Shown: positions 18,816 to 29,305, numbered from the stretch's first letter. The stretch: 64,000 bases of DNA from Yersinia alsatica (GCF_902170305.1 NZ_CABHWW010000014.1:124001-188000); one strand, 5' to 3'. Numbers and translations: made by a program. The notes: generated from the letters alone by a model not told the origin.

Positions 18816-20033
18816 TCAAACGGCTTGCCCTAACGTGTGGCGGAGGCGGTTGGTCCAGCCTGCGGTTGCCACGTTAAAGATAATACTCAGTAATTGTTCA
18901 TTGCTGATGCCAAGGGCGAGCAATGGGCTGACGTGCTGCGGGCTAAAACGTTCCGGTGCGCGGGTCAATTCGGCAGTAACATAAATAAGCTGGTGGGTGA
19001 TTTGCTTATCTGCTTGGCTTGCCAGCGCGCAATCAATCCCGGCCTGTAGCGCCGCCAGTAATGATGAATTCCCGGCCCATTGCTGCAAATGGTGTTGATG
19101 ACGCGCCTGACAGTAGCGGCTGCCGTTGATCCGGCCACTGACCAGTGCTATCCACTGTTGCCAAGCCGTGGCAGCTGAATCGACGGTCACTAACTGAAGG
19201 TTTTGAGCCTGCGCGGTAATCGCATGATAAGCATGTGAACTGAGTGGGTGGAGTGCCAATAATTGGTTCAGTGTCAGCTCAGGATTAACCTGTGGCTCTT
19301 CAGTCGCTGTTGCTGTTAATCCCGGCAACCAACCTTGCCATAGAGAGTCAATCTCCGGTAACTGACTTGCGCTGGCATCTTCCATGCGCGGGAAACCGGG
19401 CAACATGACAGTCGGATAGCCGGCCTGAGCCGAAAAACCGGCTACGACTCGGGCCTGATAACCCACAAAACCAATTACCTGCGATAAAACAATAATATCT
19501 GCGTTGCTCAAGCCTACGTCGGCTAATTGTTGCAGTGCGTGCCTATCGATTAAGGTCGGCTGACTGGCGAGTTGGCGAGCATATTGGGTAATTTGTGTTA
19601 GCCGCATATTGCTTTCCCGCGATGCATCCGGGCTGGAAAGCGGGGTAAGACGCGCGGCATAGTGGCTGCACAAACGTTGAACGCCGGTCACCTGCGCGAC
19701 GGTCAATGCGCTACTTAGTCGGTCATAGAGCGAGAATCGATTGTCGTGATCTGGCTCGACAATCGCCGGGAAAAGCGCCTGATACATCGCATCTGAAGCC
19801 CGTAAGATAAGGGCGTGATGCTGCAATGCGTCATCTAATGCGGCGGGAACACTCTCGGCTAGGCCGAGCAGAAAAATACCTTGTTCAGTGGTGTTCTCAT
19901 CATGGTGGAGGTTGCTGATATTACTACTATTGGCACAGTAACTTTCATCGCTGACTGGCACCGCGAGGCTCCCGCCGCTACGTTGAGTTTCATGATACCA
20001 ATGGGCATTATCGTGGCGTCTAAATTGCACCAT
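18816..20033 (-). CDS. Two-domain CMD (AhpD-like) protein
   Basis: A 405-residue protein with two carboxymuconolactone-decarboxylase/AhpD-like helical units, about residues 70-210 and 270-400, matching the layout of the family named CMD domain protein Avi_7170 type (remembered). AhpD uses a CxxC thiol pair; here unit 2 has GSRYCQARH (residues 304-312), with Ser in place of the first Cys, and unit 1 has only LCSHYAARL (121-129). Classical peroxidase chemistry is therefore doubtful. GGAGG lies seven bases before ATG 20033; longer starts are rejected. It is transcribed alone, convergent with a LysR gene. Confidence 0.72.
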   Translation of the reverse strand: MVQFRRHDNAHWYHETQRSGGSLAVPVSDESYCANSSNISNLHHDENTTEQGIFLLGLAESVPAALDDALQHHALILRASDAMYQALFPAIVEPDHDNRFSLYDRLSSALTVAQVTGVQRLCSHYAARLTPLSSPDASRESNMRLTQITQYARQLASQPTLIDRHALQQLADVGLSNADIIVLSQVIGFVGYQARVVAGFSAQAGYPTVMLPGFPRMEDASASQLPEIDSLWQGWLPGLTATATEEPQVNPELTLNQLLALHPLSSHAYHAITAQAQNLQLVTVDSAATAWQQWIALVSGRINGSRYCQARHQHHLQQWAGNSSLLAALQAGIDCALASQADKQITHQLIYVTAELTRAPERFSPQHVSPLLALGISNEQLLSIIFNVATAGWTNRLRHTLGQAV

Positions 20034-20344
20034 AGTGACCTCCGTTAGGGACAGCAACATGCCAGTGTGAAAGGCAGCAGTGGGGTAATCACAACTGAAT
20101 GACCGGCCGGATGTGAGTAGCGGATTAGTACGGAATCTGACTGGGAGCAATGCAAAGTGCAAGGGTTCGACATCGGCAATATATCCTGTTGTTTTGAGGA
20201 GTGAACACAGTGGATATCATTGCTGATTGGGTTTGCGAGATAAAATAATGTTAAACCATAATCCATAACCAAAAGTAATAACATATTATTATATATAACA
20301 AAAATGTTGTTACGTTAGTCAGTAATTGACTAATGGATGAGGAA
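20034..20344. other. Promoter region of the CMD gene
   Basis: About 310 bp without a credible gene. An inverted repeat TTAGTCA-GTAAT-TGACTAA lies at 20315-20333, and the 20200-20310 stretch is very A+T-rich. A short minus-strand frame here is not supported. Confidence 0.5.
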
Positions 20345-20378
20345 AATAGAAAAAATCCGCGCCGGATAGGTCGCGGAT
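20345..20378 (-). terminator. Terminator of fabI
   Basis: On the minus strand ATCCGCG / CGCGGAT with a 10-base loop (20355-20378), then TTTTTTCTATTTT. Confidence 0.85.
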
Positions 20379-20419
20379 GACAAAGCGGGGCGTGGCCTTA
20401 CTTAGCCGGTGGTGGGCGA

Positions 20420-21217
20420 TTACTCTGGTTTCTTCAGGTTCAACTCATTCATTGCCGCAATACTGAAACCGCCATCAACATGCAGGATTTCACCGGTGAT
20501 GCCTGCGGCTAAATCGGAACACAGGAATGCGGCCGGATTACCGACATCTTCAATGGTGACGGTGCGACGAATAGGAGTTACCGCTTCACAATGTGCCAGC
20601 ATTTTACGGAAGCTATCAATACCTGAAGCTGCCAGTGTGCGAATTGGCCCCGCAGAAATGCCATTGACACGAATACCTTCTGGCCCCATGGCATTCGCCA
20701 TATAGCGCACGTTGGCTTCCAGAGAGGCTTTTGCCAAGCCCATTACGTTATAGTTTGGAATAGCACGTTCAGCACCCAGATAGGTCAGGGTCAGCAGGGC
20801 CGAGTTCGGGTTGAGCATGGTACGGCAAGCTTTTGCCATAGCGACAAAACTGTATGAGCTGATGTCGTGCGCAATGCCAAAACCTTCGCGGGTGACGGCA
20901 TCAATATAATCACCTTTTAACTGATCCGCTGGAGCAAAACCAATCGAATGCACGAAACCATCAAATTTCGGCCAAGCTTGGCCTAAGTCAGTAAACAGCT
21001 GCTCAATACTCTCATCCTGCGCGACGTCGCAAGGGAAAATCAGTTTGGAACCGAGTGCCGCCGCAAACTCTTCAACGCGACCTTTTAATTTGTCATTCTG
21101 ATAGGTGAAGGCCAGTTCAGCCCCTTCGCGGTACATGGACTGGGCAATGCCATAAGCAATTGATAATTTGCTGGCGACACCTGTTATCAGAATGCGTTTG
21201 CCGGTAAGAAAACCCAT
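20420..21217 (-). CDS. fabI: Enoyl-[acyl-carrier-protein] reductase (NADH) FabI
   Basis: Last step of each fatty-acid elongation cycle, 265 residues. SDR fold with the N-terminal [15 protein letters not shown] cofactor loop, and the FabI-type catalytic Tyr156 and Lys163 (YNVMGLAK), numbering equal to E. coli. [12 protein letters not shown] is the substrate-binding loop, which is the triclosan-sensitive type. ATG 21217 follows AAGGA; the longer in-frame start at 21286 lacks homology. It lies downstream of sapF in the same direction but with a 92-bp gap and probably its own promoter, the E. coli order. Confidence 0.96.
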   Translation of the reverse strand: MGFLTGKRILITGVASKLSIAYGIAQSMYREGAELAFTYQNDKLKGRVEEFAAALGSKLIFPCDVAQDESIEQLFTDLGQAWPKFDGFVHSIGFAPADQLKGDYIDAVTREGFGIAHDISSYSFVAMAKACRTMLNPNSALLTLTYLGAERAIPNYNVMGLAKASLEANVRYMANAMGPEGIRVNGISAGPIRTLAASGIDSFRKMLAHCEAVTPIRRTVTIEDVGNPAAFLCSDLAAGITGEILHVDGGFSIAAMNELNLKKPE

Positions 21218-21309
21218 AGCAATAATCCTTTTGTGTACATTAACTGGGCGCGATATTGAGCCGGTACTGTATTGAGGTCTCTCCACGCAGAATTCGCCGC
21301 GTGGCAGTA

Positions 21310-22125
21310 TTAAAAATTGCCGGAATCCCGCCGCCAGGCATCGGCGGTCAATGCTTCACCAAAATGGCTGGCAATTAAGCGTTTGGTCAGATCATGCAGC
21401 GGCGCCGCCAACACTTCAGCGGTGCTGCCACGTTCCACTACTTCCCCTTCATGCATCACAATCACTTGGTCACTGATATGCTTCATCATGCCTAAGTGCT
21501 GAGTCACATAAATATAAGATATTCCGTGCTTTTCCTGTAACTCCAGCATCAGATTAATAATCTGCGAGCGCATGGACATATCCAGTGAGGCTAGCGCTTC
21601 ATCGGCAACAATCACTTTGGGTTGCAAAATGAGTGCCCGCGCCAGCGCGATACGCTGCTTCTGGCCTGAAGCCAACATATGAGGATAGTAATTAGCGTGA
21701 TCAGGTAACAGCCCCACCTGACGTAAAGTCTGATAAATGCGCTGCTCACGGGCGGCTGAGTCTAAATCCGTGTTCAGCTTCAGTGGCGCATCCAGCAGTT
21801 GACCAATACGTTGGCGCGGATTCAGTGAGGTGCTAGGGTCTTGGAAAATCATACGGATACGTTGACTACGATAGGCGTAATCACCATAAACCAGACGATG
21901 GTCGTCAATGAGCAACTCACCGTCAGTCGGTTCAATCATGCCTGATAGCATCTTCGCCAGTGTGGATTTACCCGAGCCATTCTCACCAATAACCGCCAGT
22001 GTTTGTCCCTCACGTAAGGTAAAACTGACGGATTTAACCGCCTCTACATGTTGGCGGCGAAATAACCCGGTGCGATAGCGGAAGGTTTTGCTCAGGTTAC
22101 GGACTTCGAGCAGCGTCTCGGCCAT
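21310..22125 (-). CDS. sapF: SapF, ATPase of the Sap/putrescine ABC transporter
   Basis: ABC ATPase of 271 residues. Walker [10 protein letters not shown]-loop [13 protein letters not shown], signature [15 protein letters not shown], Walker [13 protein letters not shown] and switch His in YVTQHL. The signature LASGQ replaces the canonical LSGGQ, as in related SapF proteins. Together with SapD it energises SapBC. Its ATG overlaps the sapD stop by one base (TAATG), implying coupled translation. Confidence 0.94.
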   Translation of the reverse strand: MAETLLEVRNLSKTFRYRTGLFRRQHVEAVKSVSFTLREGQTLAVIGENGSGKSTLAKMLSGMIEPTDGELLIDDHRLVYGDYAYRSQRIRMIFQDPSTSLNPRQRIGQLLDAPLKLNTDLDSAAREQRIYQTLRQVGLLPDHANYYPHMLASGQKQRIALARALILQPKVIVADEALASLDMSMRSQIINLMLELQEKHGISYIYVTQHLGMMKHISDQVIVMHEGEVVERGSTAEVLAAPLHDLTKRLIASHFGEALTADAWRRDSGNF

Positions 22126-23117
22126 TATTGCTCCTCCAAATTTAAGGGGAAGTGGCAGGCAAAGGCGTGGTTTTTAACCAATCGCAAGCGCGGCGTTTCA
22201 ATGCAGGTTTTTTGTGCATACGGGCAACGTGGCCCCAGACGACAGCCGATCGGCAAATGTTCCAGTGATGGAATGGCTCCCGGCAAAGTATTCAAGCGGC
22301 TTTTATGTGGCAAAGAACGACCAAAATCGGGCATGGCGCGGATCAAGGCTTGAGTATAGGGATGATGCGGGGCCGCCAGCAGATCTTCACAAACGGCACT
22401 TTCCACGGTTTGACCGCAATACAGCACATTAACCCGGGTCGCCCATTTGCTCATCATCTGCAAATCATGGCTAATGAGCAAAATAGTGGTGTTGTTGTTC
22501 TGATTCAGCCGCGCCAGCAGGCGGAAAATTTGTGCCTGGGTGGTCGGTTCCATCGCATTGGTCGGTTCATCGGCGATCAGCAGCCGTGGCTGGTTTGCCA
22601 GAGCGATAGCAATCATAACTTTTTGGCATTCACCCTCGGTCAGCTCATAAGGGTAACTGCGCATAATATCTTTGTGGTCTTTGATCCCCACCCGGTGCAG
22701 CAACTCTATCGCGCGCCGTTGACGCCAATGAAATCGCTGCCACCAGCGGCCTTTATACGTCCAGCCGGGGATGGCTTGCTGTAGTTGTTGGCCAATACTT
22801 TCGGAAGGGTCCAGACAAGATTGCGGCTCTTGGAAAATCATCGAAATATTATGGCCGATCACCTTACGCCGCTCACGTGGGGTCAATTGCAGCAGGTCAA
22901 TATCGTCAAAACGAAAACGGTCTGCGGTGATGCGCCAGTTATCTTTGCTGACTCCGCAGATAGCTTTGGCAATCAAACTCTTACCTGAGCCAGATTCACC
23001 CACTAATCCACGGACTTCCCCCTCTGTCAGAGTAATGCTAATGCGGTCAACCGCCTTTACCATGCCCTCAGAGGTCATAAATTCAATAGTGAGGTTACGA
23101 ATATCAAGTAACGGCAT
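22125..23117 (-). CDS. sapD: SapD, ATPase of the Sap ABC transporter
   Basis: ABC ATPase of 330 residues. Walker A GESGSGKS (residues 40-47), Q-loop [14 protein letters not shown], Walker [14 protein letters not shown], switch LLISHDLQ, and an oligopeptide-transporter-type C-terminal cysteine-rich extension ([15 protein letters not shown]..). The signature is LTEGE, not LSGGQ, so the classical signature serine is absent; E. coli SapD has the same LTEGE. In E. coli SapD is also needed for TrkH/TrkG ATP dependence (established). Start overlaps the sapC stop by one base. Confidence 0.94.
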   Translation of the reverse strand: MPLLDIRNLTIEFMTSEGMVKAVDRISITLTEGEVRGLVGESGSGKSLIAKAICGVSKDNWRITADRFRFDDIDLLQLTPRERRKVIGHNISMIFQEPQSCLDPSESIGQQLQQAIPGWTYKGRWWQRFHWRQRRAIELLHRVGIKDHKDIMRSYPYELTEGECQKVMIAIALANQPRLLIADEPTNAMEPTTQAQIFRLLARLNQNNNTTILLISHDLQMMSKWATRVNVLYCGQTVESAVCEDLLAAPHHPYTQALIRAMPDFGRSLPHKSRLNTLPGAIPSLEHLPIGCRLGPRCPYAQKTCIETPRLRLVKNHAFACHFPLNLEEQ

Positions 23118-24007
23118 TATTCCACCCCCGCATTAATCGCTCGGCGCATACCATCACCTAACAGGTTTACCAACAACACACTCACTAAAATGGCACCGCC
23201 GGGCAGCATCACCGTCCAAGGGGCAACATAGACTAAATCCAGTGAATCACCCAGCATGGCACCCCATTCCGGCGAAGGTAACTGCGCGCCTAAATCGAGA
23301 AAGCCCAAGGCGGCGATATCCAAAATGGCCATCGAAAGGGCGCGGGTAAACTCCGTCACTAACACCGAGGCAATATTGGGCAAAATGGCATAGGCCAGAA
23401 TATGCGGAGTGGAAGCGCCGTCCAGACGGGCCGCAATCACATACTCTTTATCCAACTCATCATGAACAGCGCTATAAATAGTCCGAACCATTCGCGGTAA
23501 TAATGCTAGCCACACGGCGAACATGGCATGCTCTAAACTCGGGCCGACAAAGGCCACAACAATGATAGCCAGCAGTAATGAAGGAATAGAGAGCAAGGTA
23601 TCCAGAATATGATTCAGGATCGCGGAGCGGAAACCATGAGTAATACCGGCAAAGACACCGAGCACCACGCCACACAGTGCTGCGGCGACAGTGACGAGCA
23701 GCGCGGAGCCATAAGTAGAAGCAGTACCCGCCAATAAGCGGCTTAAAATATCGCGGCCTAAATCGTCAGTGCCAAGGAAGAAAGAGACATTGCCATAGCG
23801 AGACCAAGAGGGTGGCAGTAATTGATAACCTAAAAACTGTTGGTCGAGGGCATAGGGGGCCAATGTACTGCCCAGCACACACAGCAACAACAGGCCAACA
23901 ACCCCGTAGAAACCCACCATCGCCAAGCCATCAGAATAGAACAGCCGCCAGGTATACAGCAACGGGCTGGGCATTTTCTTCTCGCGGTAGACATTATCGA
24001 AGGGCAT
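23117..24007 (-). CDS. sapC: SapC, permease of the Sap ABC transporter
   Basis: Inner-membrane permease of 296 residues, OppC/DppC type. One N-terminal membrane segment, then [17 protein letters not shown] and five further segments; the coupling motif [12 protein letters not shown] precedes the last membrane segments. The start [11 protein letters not shown] matches E. coli SapC (MPYDSVYSEKR), and the reading frame overlaps the sapB end by 14 bases. Confidence 0.94.
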   Translation of the reverse strand: MPFDNVYREKKMPSPLLYTWRLFYSDGLAMVGFYGVVGLLLLCVLGSTLAPYALDQQFLGYQLLPPSWSRYGNVSFFLGTDDLGRDILSRLLAGTASTYGSALLVTVAAALCGVVLGVFAGITHGFRSAILNHILDTLLSIPSLLLAIIVVAFVGPSLEHAMFAVWLALLPRMVRTIYSAVHDELDKEYVIAARLDGASTPHILAYAILPNIASVLVTEFTRALSMAILDIAALGFLDLGAQLPSPEWGAMLGDSLDLVYVAPWTVMLPGGAILVSVLLVNLLGDGMRRAINAGVE

Positions 24008-24959
24008 ACCATTCCTTATGCTTTAGCGGCGTCATCATTGCGCCCAGAATATCTGACAGGACGTTAATGACGATGACCAACGAACCCACCACCATCACAC
24101 CGGCAGAGATAGCGGCGTAATCTTGCTGACGAATGGCGTTAATCAGCCAACGGCCCAACCCCGGCCAGTTAAAGACCACTTCGGTTATCATCGCCAGTGT
24201 CAGCATGGTTGAGAATTGTAATCCCAATTTCGGGATAATCGGCGGCAGCGCATTATGCAGCACGTGGCGGCGAATAATGGTGAATCTTGATAAGCCACGG
24301 GTGGCTGCCGCTTTGATATAATTTTGCCCGATGACATCATCGGTGCTGGTGCGCATCAGGCGGATAACTTCGGTGGTAGGAGCCACCGCCAGTGCGGTGA
24401 TGGGCAAGATCATATGCTGAAGCGCACTGAGCATCATCTCTTTACGATAAGGTGAGGGGGAGAGCCAGGCATCGACTAATGCCAGCCCGGTGACCGGTTT
24501 TACCTGATAGAGCAGATCAAAACGCCCTGATACCGGTAGCCATCCCAAATGCAGCGAAAAGAACAGCATTAATAACAGCGCCAGCCAAAACACGGGAATT
24601 GAGAAGCCGATGAGAGCAATAGAACTGATGGCGATATCAGCAAATTTGCCGCGCATCACCCCGGCAATAATGCCCAACGGAATGCCGACAAACAGCGCCA
24701 GGGTAAAGGCTAAAACACACAGCTCCATGGTGGCCGGGAAGGCTTCGCGTAGCTGCTCACTGATAGGCTGCCCATTAATGCTGGAAACGCCGAAATCCCA
24801 CTGCAATAAGCTACTGAAATAGAAACGATAGGCATCCAGCAGCGCTGCGCCATTTAAGGGCGCATGAGGGGTAAAGTAGCTCAAACTAAAACTGACCAGC
24901 GACAACATAAACAGAGTTATCATTAGCAGTAATAAGCGCCGTAAGGTGAAGATGATCAT
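23994..24959 (-). CDS. sapB: SapB, permease of the Sap ABC transporter
   Basis: Inner-membrane permease of 321 residues, OppB/DppB type, with [18 protein letters not shown] as first membrane segment, periplasmic loop [20 protein letters not shown] and the cytoplasmic coupling motif [12 protein letters not shown]. The start overlaps the sapA stop by four bases (ATGA). The Sap system takes up antimicrobial peptides or putrescine depending on species (established). Confidence 0.94.
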   Translation of the reverse strand: MIIFTLRRLLLLMITLFMLSLVSFSLSYFTPHAPLNGAALLDAYRFYFSSLLQWDFGVSSINGQPISEQLREAFPATMELCVLAFTLALFVGIPLGIIAGVMRGKFADIAISSIALIGFSIPVFWLALLLMLFFSLHLGWLPVSGRFDLLYQVKPVTGLALVDAWLSPSPYRKEMMLSALQHMILPITALAVAPTTEVIRLMRTSTDDVIGQNYIKAAATRGLSRFTIIRRHVLHNALPPIIPKLGLQFSTMLTLAMITEVVFNWPGLGRWLINAIRQQDYAAISAGVMVVGSLVIVINVLSDILGAMMTPLKHKEWYALR

Positions 24960-26608
24960 GGCTTTTTGCCCTCATCGCTCTCGCGGAACACGCCAGCAAA
25001 AGAAGAATTGCCAAACGGACTGAGTACCAAACCTTTAATATCATAGCGGTATGCTTGTAACCGCAAGGATGATGCCAATGGCAGCAGCGGCAACTGTTGC
25101 TCCAGAATACGCTGGGCTTGCTGATAATAATCAATACGTGCCGACAATTGCTGGGAACGTAATGCTTTTTGCAGCAGATCATCAAACTCCGGGTCACACC
25201 AGTGAGCATAGTTTGTTTGCGAACGAATTGCTGCACAGCTTAATAATGGGCGGAAGAAACTGTCTGGGTCATTACTGTCGGTTGACCAGCCAGATAGCGT
25301 CAGGTCGTGACTCATCTCCATCAGCCGCGCCTCTTGGAAACGGCCCTCGACCGGCACAATATTCACGCTAATTCCCACCTGTGCTAAATCCGCCTGAATT
25401 AGCTCCGCCGTTTTTAATGGGCTTGGGTTGTAGGATTGCGAGGCGGTAGGTACCCATAAATTGAGTTGCAGTTTAGTGATACCCAGCTCTTTGAGTATTT
25501 CCTTGGCTTTTTCCGGATTGTATTCAGTGACTTGAGCTTGGCTATCATAAGCCCATGATGCGCGCGGCAAGATAGATGCTGCCGTCTCGGCGGTGCCGTA
25601 ATAGATAGATTGCATCAAACGCTGGTTATTAATAGATAAAGCTATGGCCTGCCGCACGCGTTGGTTATTGAGTGGCGGTTTACGGGTATTGAAGGCCAGA
25701 TAGGCGACATTCATCCCCGGGCGCAGTGTCAGCCGCAAACGTGGGTCATCGCGTAAAATAGATAACTGGCTGGCTGCGGGATAAGCCAGCACGTCACACT
25801 CACCGGTCAGTAATTTAGAGAGACGGCCAGTGCCACCGGCACCTAAGTCAATCACCACCTGAGGCATGCGCGGCAAACCTTTCCAATAGGCACTATTGCG
25901 GAATAACCGGATATATTGACCAGAGCGATATTCATTCAATAAGAATGGACCGGTACCCACAGGCTCGCGGTCGATCTGCTCCTGTCGCCCCTTTTTAGTT
26001 AAGACATCGGCATATTCGGCCGACAGCACCGGCGCATAATGGGTTGCTAAATGCCACAGGAAGGAGGCGTCGGGCGCTTTTAGTTTAAATTCAACCGTAT
26101 AGTCATCCAGTTTTTTGACACTTTGTACTGCATCGGCAAATTGCAAACTGTCAAAATAGGGATATTCGCCGCCATTGACGTCATGGTAGGGGTGCTGCGG
26201 GTCAAACACGCGCTGAAAACTGAACACCACATCATCGGCATTCATCTTCCGCGTGGGAGAGAACCAGTCGGTGGTCTGGAAAGGGACATCTTTGCGTAAA
26301 TGAAACCGGTAAGTCGCGCCGTTATCCAGCACTTGCCAGCTTTCGGCTAACTCCGGGATTAACCGATAGGTATAAGGGTCGACATCCAGCAGCCGGTCAT
26401 AAAGCTGAGCAGCCAAGGTATCGACTGTTAATCCGCTGCTGGCCATCTGTGGATTAAAGGTATTGAGTATCCCGCTGACACAATAAACAAAACCACGCTG
26501 ACGGATATCCGGCAGTGGTTGAGTGGGTTCGGCGGCTGGGGCAGGTTGCGCCAGCGCGGGAGTCGCAAGGCAAGCCAGCGACAGCATCCAAATCAGTAAA
26601 GCACGCAT
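24956..26608 (-). CDS. sapA: SapA, periplasmic peptide-binding protein
   Basis: Solute-binding protein of 550 residues, SBP family 5 (OppA-like). A signal peptide of about 20 residues ends in PALAQ. The family signature appears as [23 protein letters not shown], followed by [13 protein letters not shown]. It is the first gene of the sapABCDF operon, with overlapping or one-base junctions all the way to sapF. It confers resistance to cationic peptides in Salmonella; the putrescine-export function is reported for E. coli SapBCDF. Confidence 0.94.
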   Translation of the reverse strand: MRALLIWMLSLACLATPALAQPAPAAEPTQPLPDIRQRGFVYCVSGILNTFNPQMASSGLTVDTLAAQLYDRLLDVDPYTYRLIPELAESWQVLDNGATYRFHLRKDVPFQTTDWFSPTRKMNADDVVFSFQRVFDPQHPYHDVNGGEYPYFDSLQFADAVQSVKKLDDYTVEFKLKAPDASFLWHLATHYAPVLSAEYADVLTKKGRQEQIDREPVGTGPFLLNEYRSGQYIRLFRNSAYWKGLPRMPQVVIDLGAGGTGRLSKLLTGECDVLAYPAASQLSILRDDPRLRLTLRPGMNVAYLAFNTRKPPLNNQRVRQAIALSINNQRLMQSIYYGTAETAASILPRASWAYDSQAQVTEYNPEKAKEILKELGITKLQLNLWVPTASQSYNPSPLKTAELIQADLAQVGISVNIVPVEGRFQEARLMEMSHDLTLSGWSTDSNDPDSFFRPLLSCAAIRSQTNYAHWCDPEFDDLLQKALRSQQLSARIDYYQQAQRILEQQLPLLPLASSLRLQAYRYDIKGLVLSPFGNSSFAGVFRESDEGKKP

Positions 26609-26876
26609 ATACGCTTTCGCAGTCAGTAAGCAATGTTCTTAGTGTACCGTAATCTGGCACGCCCCCCAATCCATTGAGCAAAACAACTATTCATTGAGCG
26701 CAACAAATACGCCATCTGCTGCTTATTACAGCAATTGAGCGAAATAAAAAGCAAATTATTGTTTCCTCAATAGGAAATCATAGCGGCATAACAAGCAGAG
26801 AGGGGATTTCGGGTATTCGCTGCACATAATTCCATCAGAATCAGTATGGGAATGAGAAAAATTCTCAACAAAGTGT

Positions 26877-26909
26877 TTGCAAGTGCTATTGATAACTATT
26901 ATCATCATT
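26877..26909 (+). promoter_or_regulatory. Promoter and Fur-like operator of ryhB
   Basis: -35 TTGCAA (26877-26882), 17-bp spacer, -10 TATCAT (26900-26905). A Fur-like site at 26891-26909 (GATAACTATTATCATCATT) matches 14 of 19 bases of the consensus GATAATGATAATCATTATC and covers the -10, the expected place for iron-dependent repression. Confidence 0.8.
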
Positions 26910-26911
26910 TT

Positions 26912-27016
26912 GCTCTTCGGGATAAAGCCAGTGATTTTAGGCTTTTGACAGAAAAGCACGACATTGCTCACATTGCTTCCAGTGTTTTTTAAGCCAGCTC
27001 GGGTGCTGGCTTTTTT
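26912..27016 (+). ncRNA. ryhB: Small RNA RyhB (iron-sparing regulator)
   Basis: The segment GCACGACATTGCTCACATT followed by GCTTCCAGTG (about 26955-26983) is the conserved RyhB base-pairing core, and AGCCAGC..GCTGGCT with a run of ten T is its terminator (26991-27020). RyhB, with Hfq, represses mRNAs for non-essential iron proteins when iron is scarce (established). The 5' part (GCTCTTCGGGATAAAGCC) differs from E. coli RyhB, so the RNA is about 10-15 nt longer. It lies between sapA and pspF, a different location from E. coli. It overlaps no credible protein. Confidence 0.92.
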
Positions 27017-27053
27017 TTTTGCCTGCTATAAAGTTATCCAGCCAATCTTGCCT

Positions 27054-28082
27054 TTACTGCTGATCATTTTCTCCTGCCAGCATGGCGTGTTTTTTTAGCA
27101 TGCCGCGTAATTGATGGTATGTCAGACCCAGCAGACTCGCCGCCTTGCGTTGATTAAACCGCGCCTGTTCTAGCGCGTGCTTTAACATCTGTTGTTCACG
27201 GCTATGCAGCCACTGTTTAAGATCGATAGGAAGAGTGGGTAACTCTGACGATGAGTCGGTCATCCCATGGGTATCATGATGCGCAATAGCCTCATTTTCA
27301 GTACCCAAGCGGCTGGCAAAGGGATTGATAATAATATTCCCCAGTGGTTGGCTGCTGTCGCCGTGACGATATACCGAGCGCTCAACCACATTTTTAAGCT
27401 CGCGCACATTACCGGGCCAACGGTATTCCAATAACTCGGCTTGCGCCAAGGGGGTAAATCCAGGGAAAAGAGGCAGACCTAATTCGCGGCACATCTGAAT
27501 GGCAAAGTGCTCGGCCAGCAACATGATATCTTGCTGGCGCTCGCGCAGGGGCGGCAACTGCACCACATCAAAGGCGAGGCGGTCGAGCAAATCGGCGCGG
27601 AATTTACCTGCTGCCGCTAACGCCGGCAAATTATCATTAGTGGCGCACACCAGCCGCACATCCACCTGCAATGGCTGGCTACCCCCCACGCGCTCCAGAT
27701 GGCCATATTCAATCACACGCAATAACTTCTCCTGCACTAACATCGGCGCGGTTGCCAGTTCATCCAAGAACAGGGTGCCGCCGTCCGCCCGTTCAAAACG
27801 GCCCAAATGGCGTTTTTGCGCCCCGGTAAAAGCCCCGGCCTCATGACCAAACAACTCAGAATCGAGTAAGTTTTCATTGAGGGCAGCACAGTTAAGCGAA
27901 ATAAATGGCCCCTGCCAACGATTGGATAAGTAGTGCAGGCGGTGGGCAATAAGCTCTTTACCGGTCCCTCGTTCGCCAATTACCAATACCGGCTTATTCA
28001 GCTTTGCCAGCCCAGAAACTTGCTCCAGCACCTCAACAAACGAGTTTGCTTCGCCTAACAGGTTTTCTAATTGCTCACTCAT
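27054..28082 (-). CDS. pspF: Phage-shock operon activator PspF
   Basis: Sigma-54 enhancer-binding AAA+ protein, 342 residues. Walker A GERGTGKE (36-43), GAFTGA loop (83-88) for sigma-54 contact, DELATAP-type Walker B, and a Fis-type helix-turn-helix at the C terminus (FNQRKAASLLGLTYHQLRGMLKKH). It lacks a receiver domain, as usual, and is inhibited by PspA. ATG 28082 gives MSEQLENLLGEA, aligned with E. coli; a TTG at 28097 is also in frame but less likely. Divergent from pspA. Confidence 0.94.
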   Translation of the reverse strand: MSEQLENLLGEANSFVEVLEQVSGLAKLNKPVLVIGERGTGKELIAHRLHYLSNRWQGPFISLNCAALNENLLDSELFGHEAGAFTGAQKRHLGRFERADGGTLFLDELATAPMLVQEKLLRVIEYGHLERVGGSQPLQVDVRLVCATNDNLPALAAAGKFRADLLDRLAFDVVQLPPLRERQQDIMLLAEHFAIQMCRELGLPLFPGFTPLAQAELLEYRWPGNVRELKNVVERSVYRHGDSSQPLGNIIINPFASRLGTENEAIAHHDTHGMTDSSSELPTLPIDLKQWLHSREQQMLKHALEQARFNQRKAASLLGLTYHQLRGMLKKHAMLAGENDQQ

Positions 28083-28188
28083 GGTGAAATTCGCCAATAG
28101 TTGGTTAAAATTATTAATCTACATTCTATCCTAAAACAGTCGAAAATTTTTTTTGTTATTTTTCAGTCCATTAACTTTAGTGAAAAGT

Positions 28189-28204
28189 TGGCACGACTCT
28201 TGAT
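28189..28204 (+). promoter_or_regulatory. Sigma-54 promoter of pspA
   Basis: TGGCACG-N4-TTGAT agrees with the -24/-12 consensus TGGCACG-N4-TTGC at all but the last base. The 100-bp leader to pspA and the divergent pspF fit the psp regulon. PspF and IHF sites must lie in the A/T-rich stretch upstream (28100-28180). Confidence 0.88.
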
Positions 28205-28312
28205 TGTAGTTAACCCAAGAAAGAAATGTGTTATTGCCAGACAGTTATCTGCCAAGGCGTCATCAGACGCCACTATTTCAAAGAGCCAATAAGTTAAAAG
28301 AGGATGTAAATT

Positions 28313-28978
28313 ATGGGTATTTTTTCTCGTTTCGCCGATATCGTGAACGCCAACATCAATACATTACTGGATAAAGCCGAAGACCCGCAGAAATTGGTAC
28401 GGCTGATGATTCAGGAAATGGAAGATACGCTGGTTGAGATTCGCTCAACATCGGCCCGCGCATTGGCAGAGAAAAAACAGCTGCTGCGCCGCATTGATCA
28501 CAGCGAAAGTCAGCAGCAAGAGTGGCAGGATAAAGCCGAGCTGGCCCTGCGCAAAGATAAAGAAGATTTGGCACGTGCGGCACTGATTGAAAAACAGAAA
28601 GTGGCGGCATTGATTGACACGCTAACCCGTGAAGTGGCGACAGTGGATGAAACACTGGACCGCATGAAGCATGAAATTACCGAGCTGGAAAGCAAACTGA
28701 CCGAAACGCGCGCCAGACAGCAGGCATTGACCTTGCGCCATCAGGCTGCGGCATCATCCCGTGATGTTCGCCGTCAACTGGACAGTGGCAAACTTGATGA
28801 GGCGATGGCGCGTTTTGAGCAGTTTGAGCGGCGTATTGACCACATGGAAGCCGAGGCTGAAACTGTGGGGATTGGCAAACAAAAATCACTGGAAAGCCAA
28901 TTTGCCGAGCTGAAAGCGGATGACGAAATCAGCAACCAACTGGCTGCCCTGAAAGCAAAAATGAATTCAGCTGAGTAA
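28313..28978 (+). CDS. pspA: Phage-shock protein PspA
   Basis: Peripheral inner-membrane protein of 221 residues, almost entirely coiled coil from about residue 25 onward; an N-terminal amphipathic helix ([19 protein letters not shown]) binds stressed membrane. It inhibits PspF when unstressed and stabilises proton-leaky membrane when induced (ESCRT-III/Vipp1 superfamily, established). In Yersinia the psp genes matter for survival of secretin stress. First gene of the operon. Confidence 0.96.
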   Translation: MGIFSRFADIVNANINTLLDKAEDPQKLVRLMIQEMEDTLVEIRSTSARALAEKKQLLRRIDHSESQQQEWQDKAELALRKDKEDLARAALIEKQKVAALIDTLTREVATVDETLDRMKHEITELESKLTETRARQQALTLRHQAAASSRDVRRQLDSGKLDEAMARFEQFERRIDHMEAEAETVGIGKQKSLESQFAELKADDEISNQLAALKAKMNSAE

Positions 28979-28993
28979 TGTTACTACCACAGT

Positions 28994-29029
28994 GCAGGTC
29001 GTCAGATGGGATAACGAACGACGACCTGC
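28994..29029 (+). other. Intercistronic stem-loop between pspA and pspB
   Basis: Perfect 10-bp stem GCAGGTCGTC / GACGACCTGC with a 16-base loop, no T-run. Such a structure could stabilise the pspA 3' end or reduce read-through so that PspA exceeds PspBCD. Confidence 0.6.
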
Positions 29030-29077
29030 CATGATAAAACGCGGAAAACCGCTAGCAAAGATGATTAAGGGGAATGA

Positions 29078-29305
29078 ATGAGTATCCTGTTTCTTGCCAT
29101 ACCGCTGACAATTTTTGTGCTGTTTGTAGCACCAATTTGGTTATGGCTGCATTACAGCAATCGCCAACAAAGCGGTGCTCAACTCAGCCATCAGGATATG
29201 CAGCGCCTATCACAACTCACTGATGATGCTCGCCGGATGCGCGAACGTATCCAGACATTAGAAGAAATTCTTGATGCACAGCATCCAGATTGGAGGCAGT
29301 CATAA
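29078..29305 (+). CDS. pspB: Phage-shock protein PspB
   Basis: A 75-residue inner-membrane protein: one N-terminal membrane segment (about residues 4-22, ILFLAIPLTIFVLFVAPIW) and a cytoplasmic helix with leucine-zipper-like spacing. Works with PspC as stress sensor that pulls PspA from PspF. Stop overlaps the pspC start by one base (TAATG). Confidence 0.94.
   Translation: MSILFLAIPLTIFVLFVAPIWLWLHYSNRQQSGAQLSHQDMQRLSQLTDDARRMRERIQTLEEILDAQHPDWRQS

Noticed and set aside
22305-22784. 159-codon plus-strand frame inside sapD
   Set aside because: Antisense to sapD, no ribosome-binding site or domain.
26756-26971. 71-codon minus-strand frame over ryhB
   Set aside because: It runs through the RyhB promoter and RNA body; the RNA explains the conservation.
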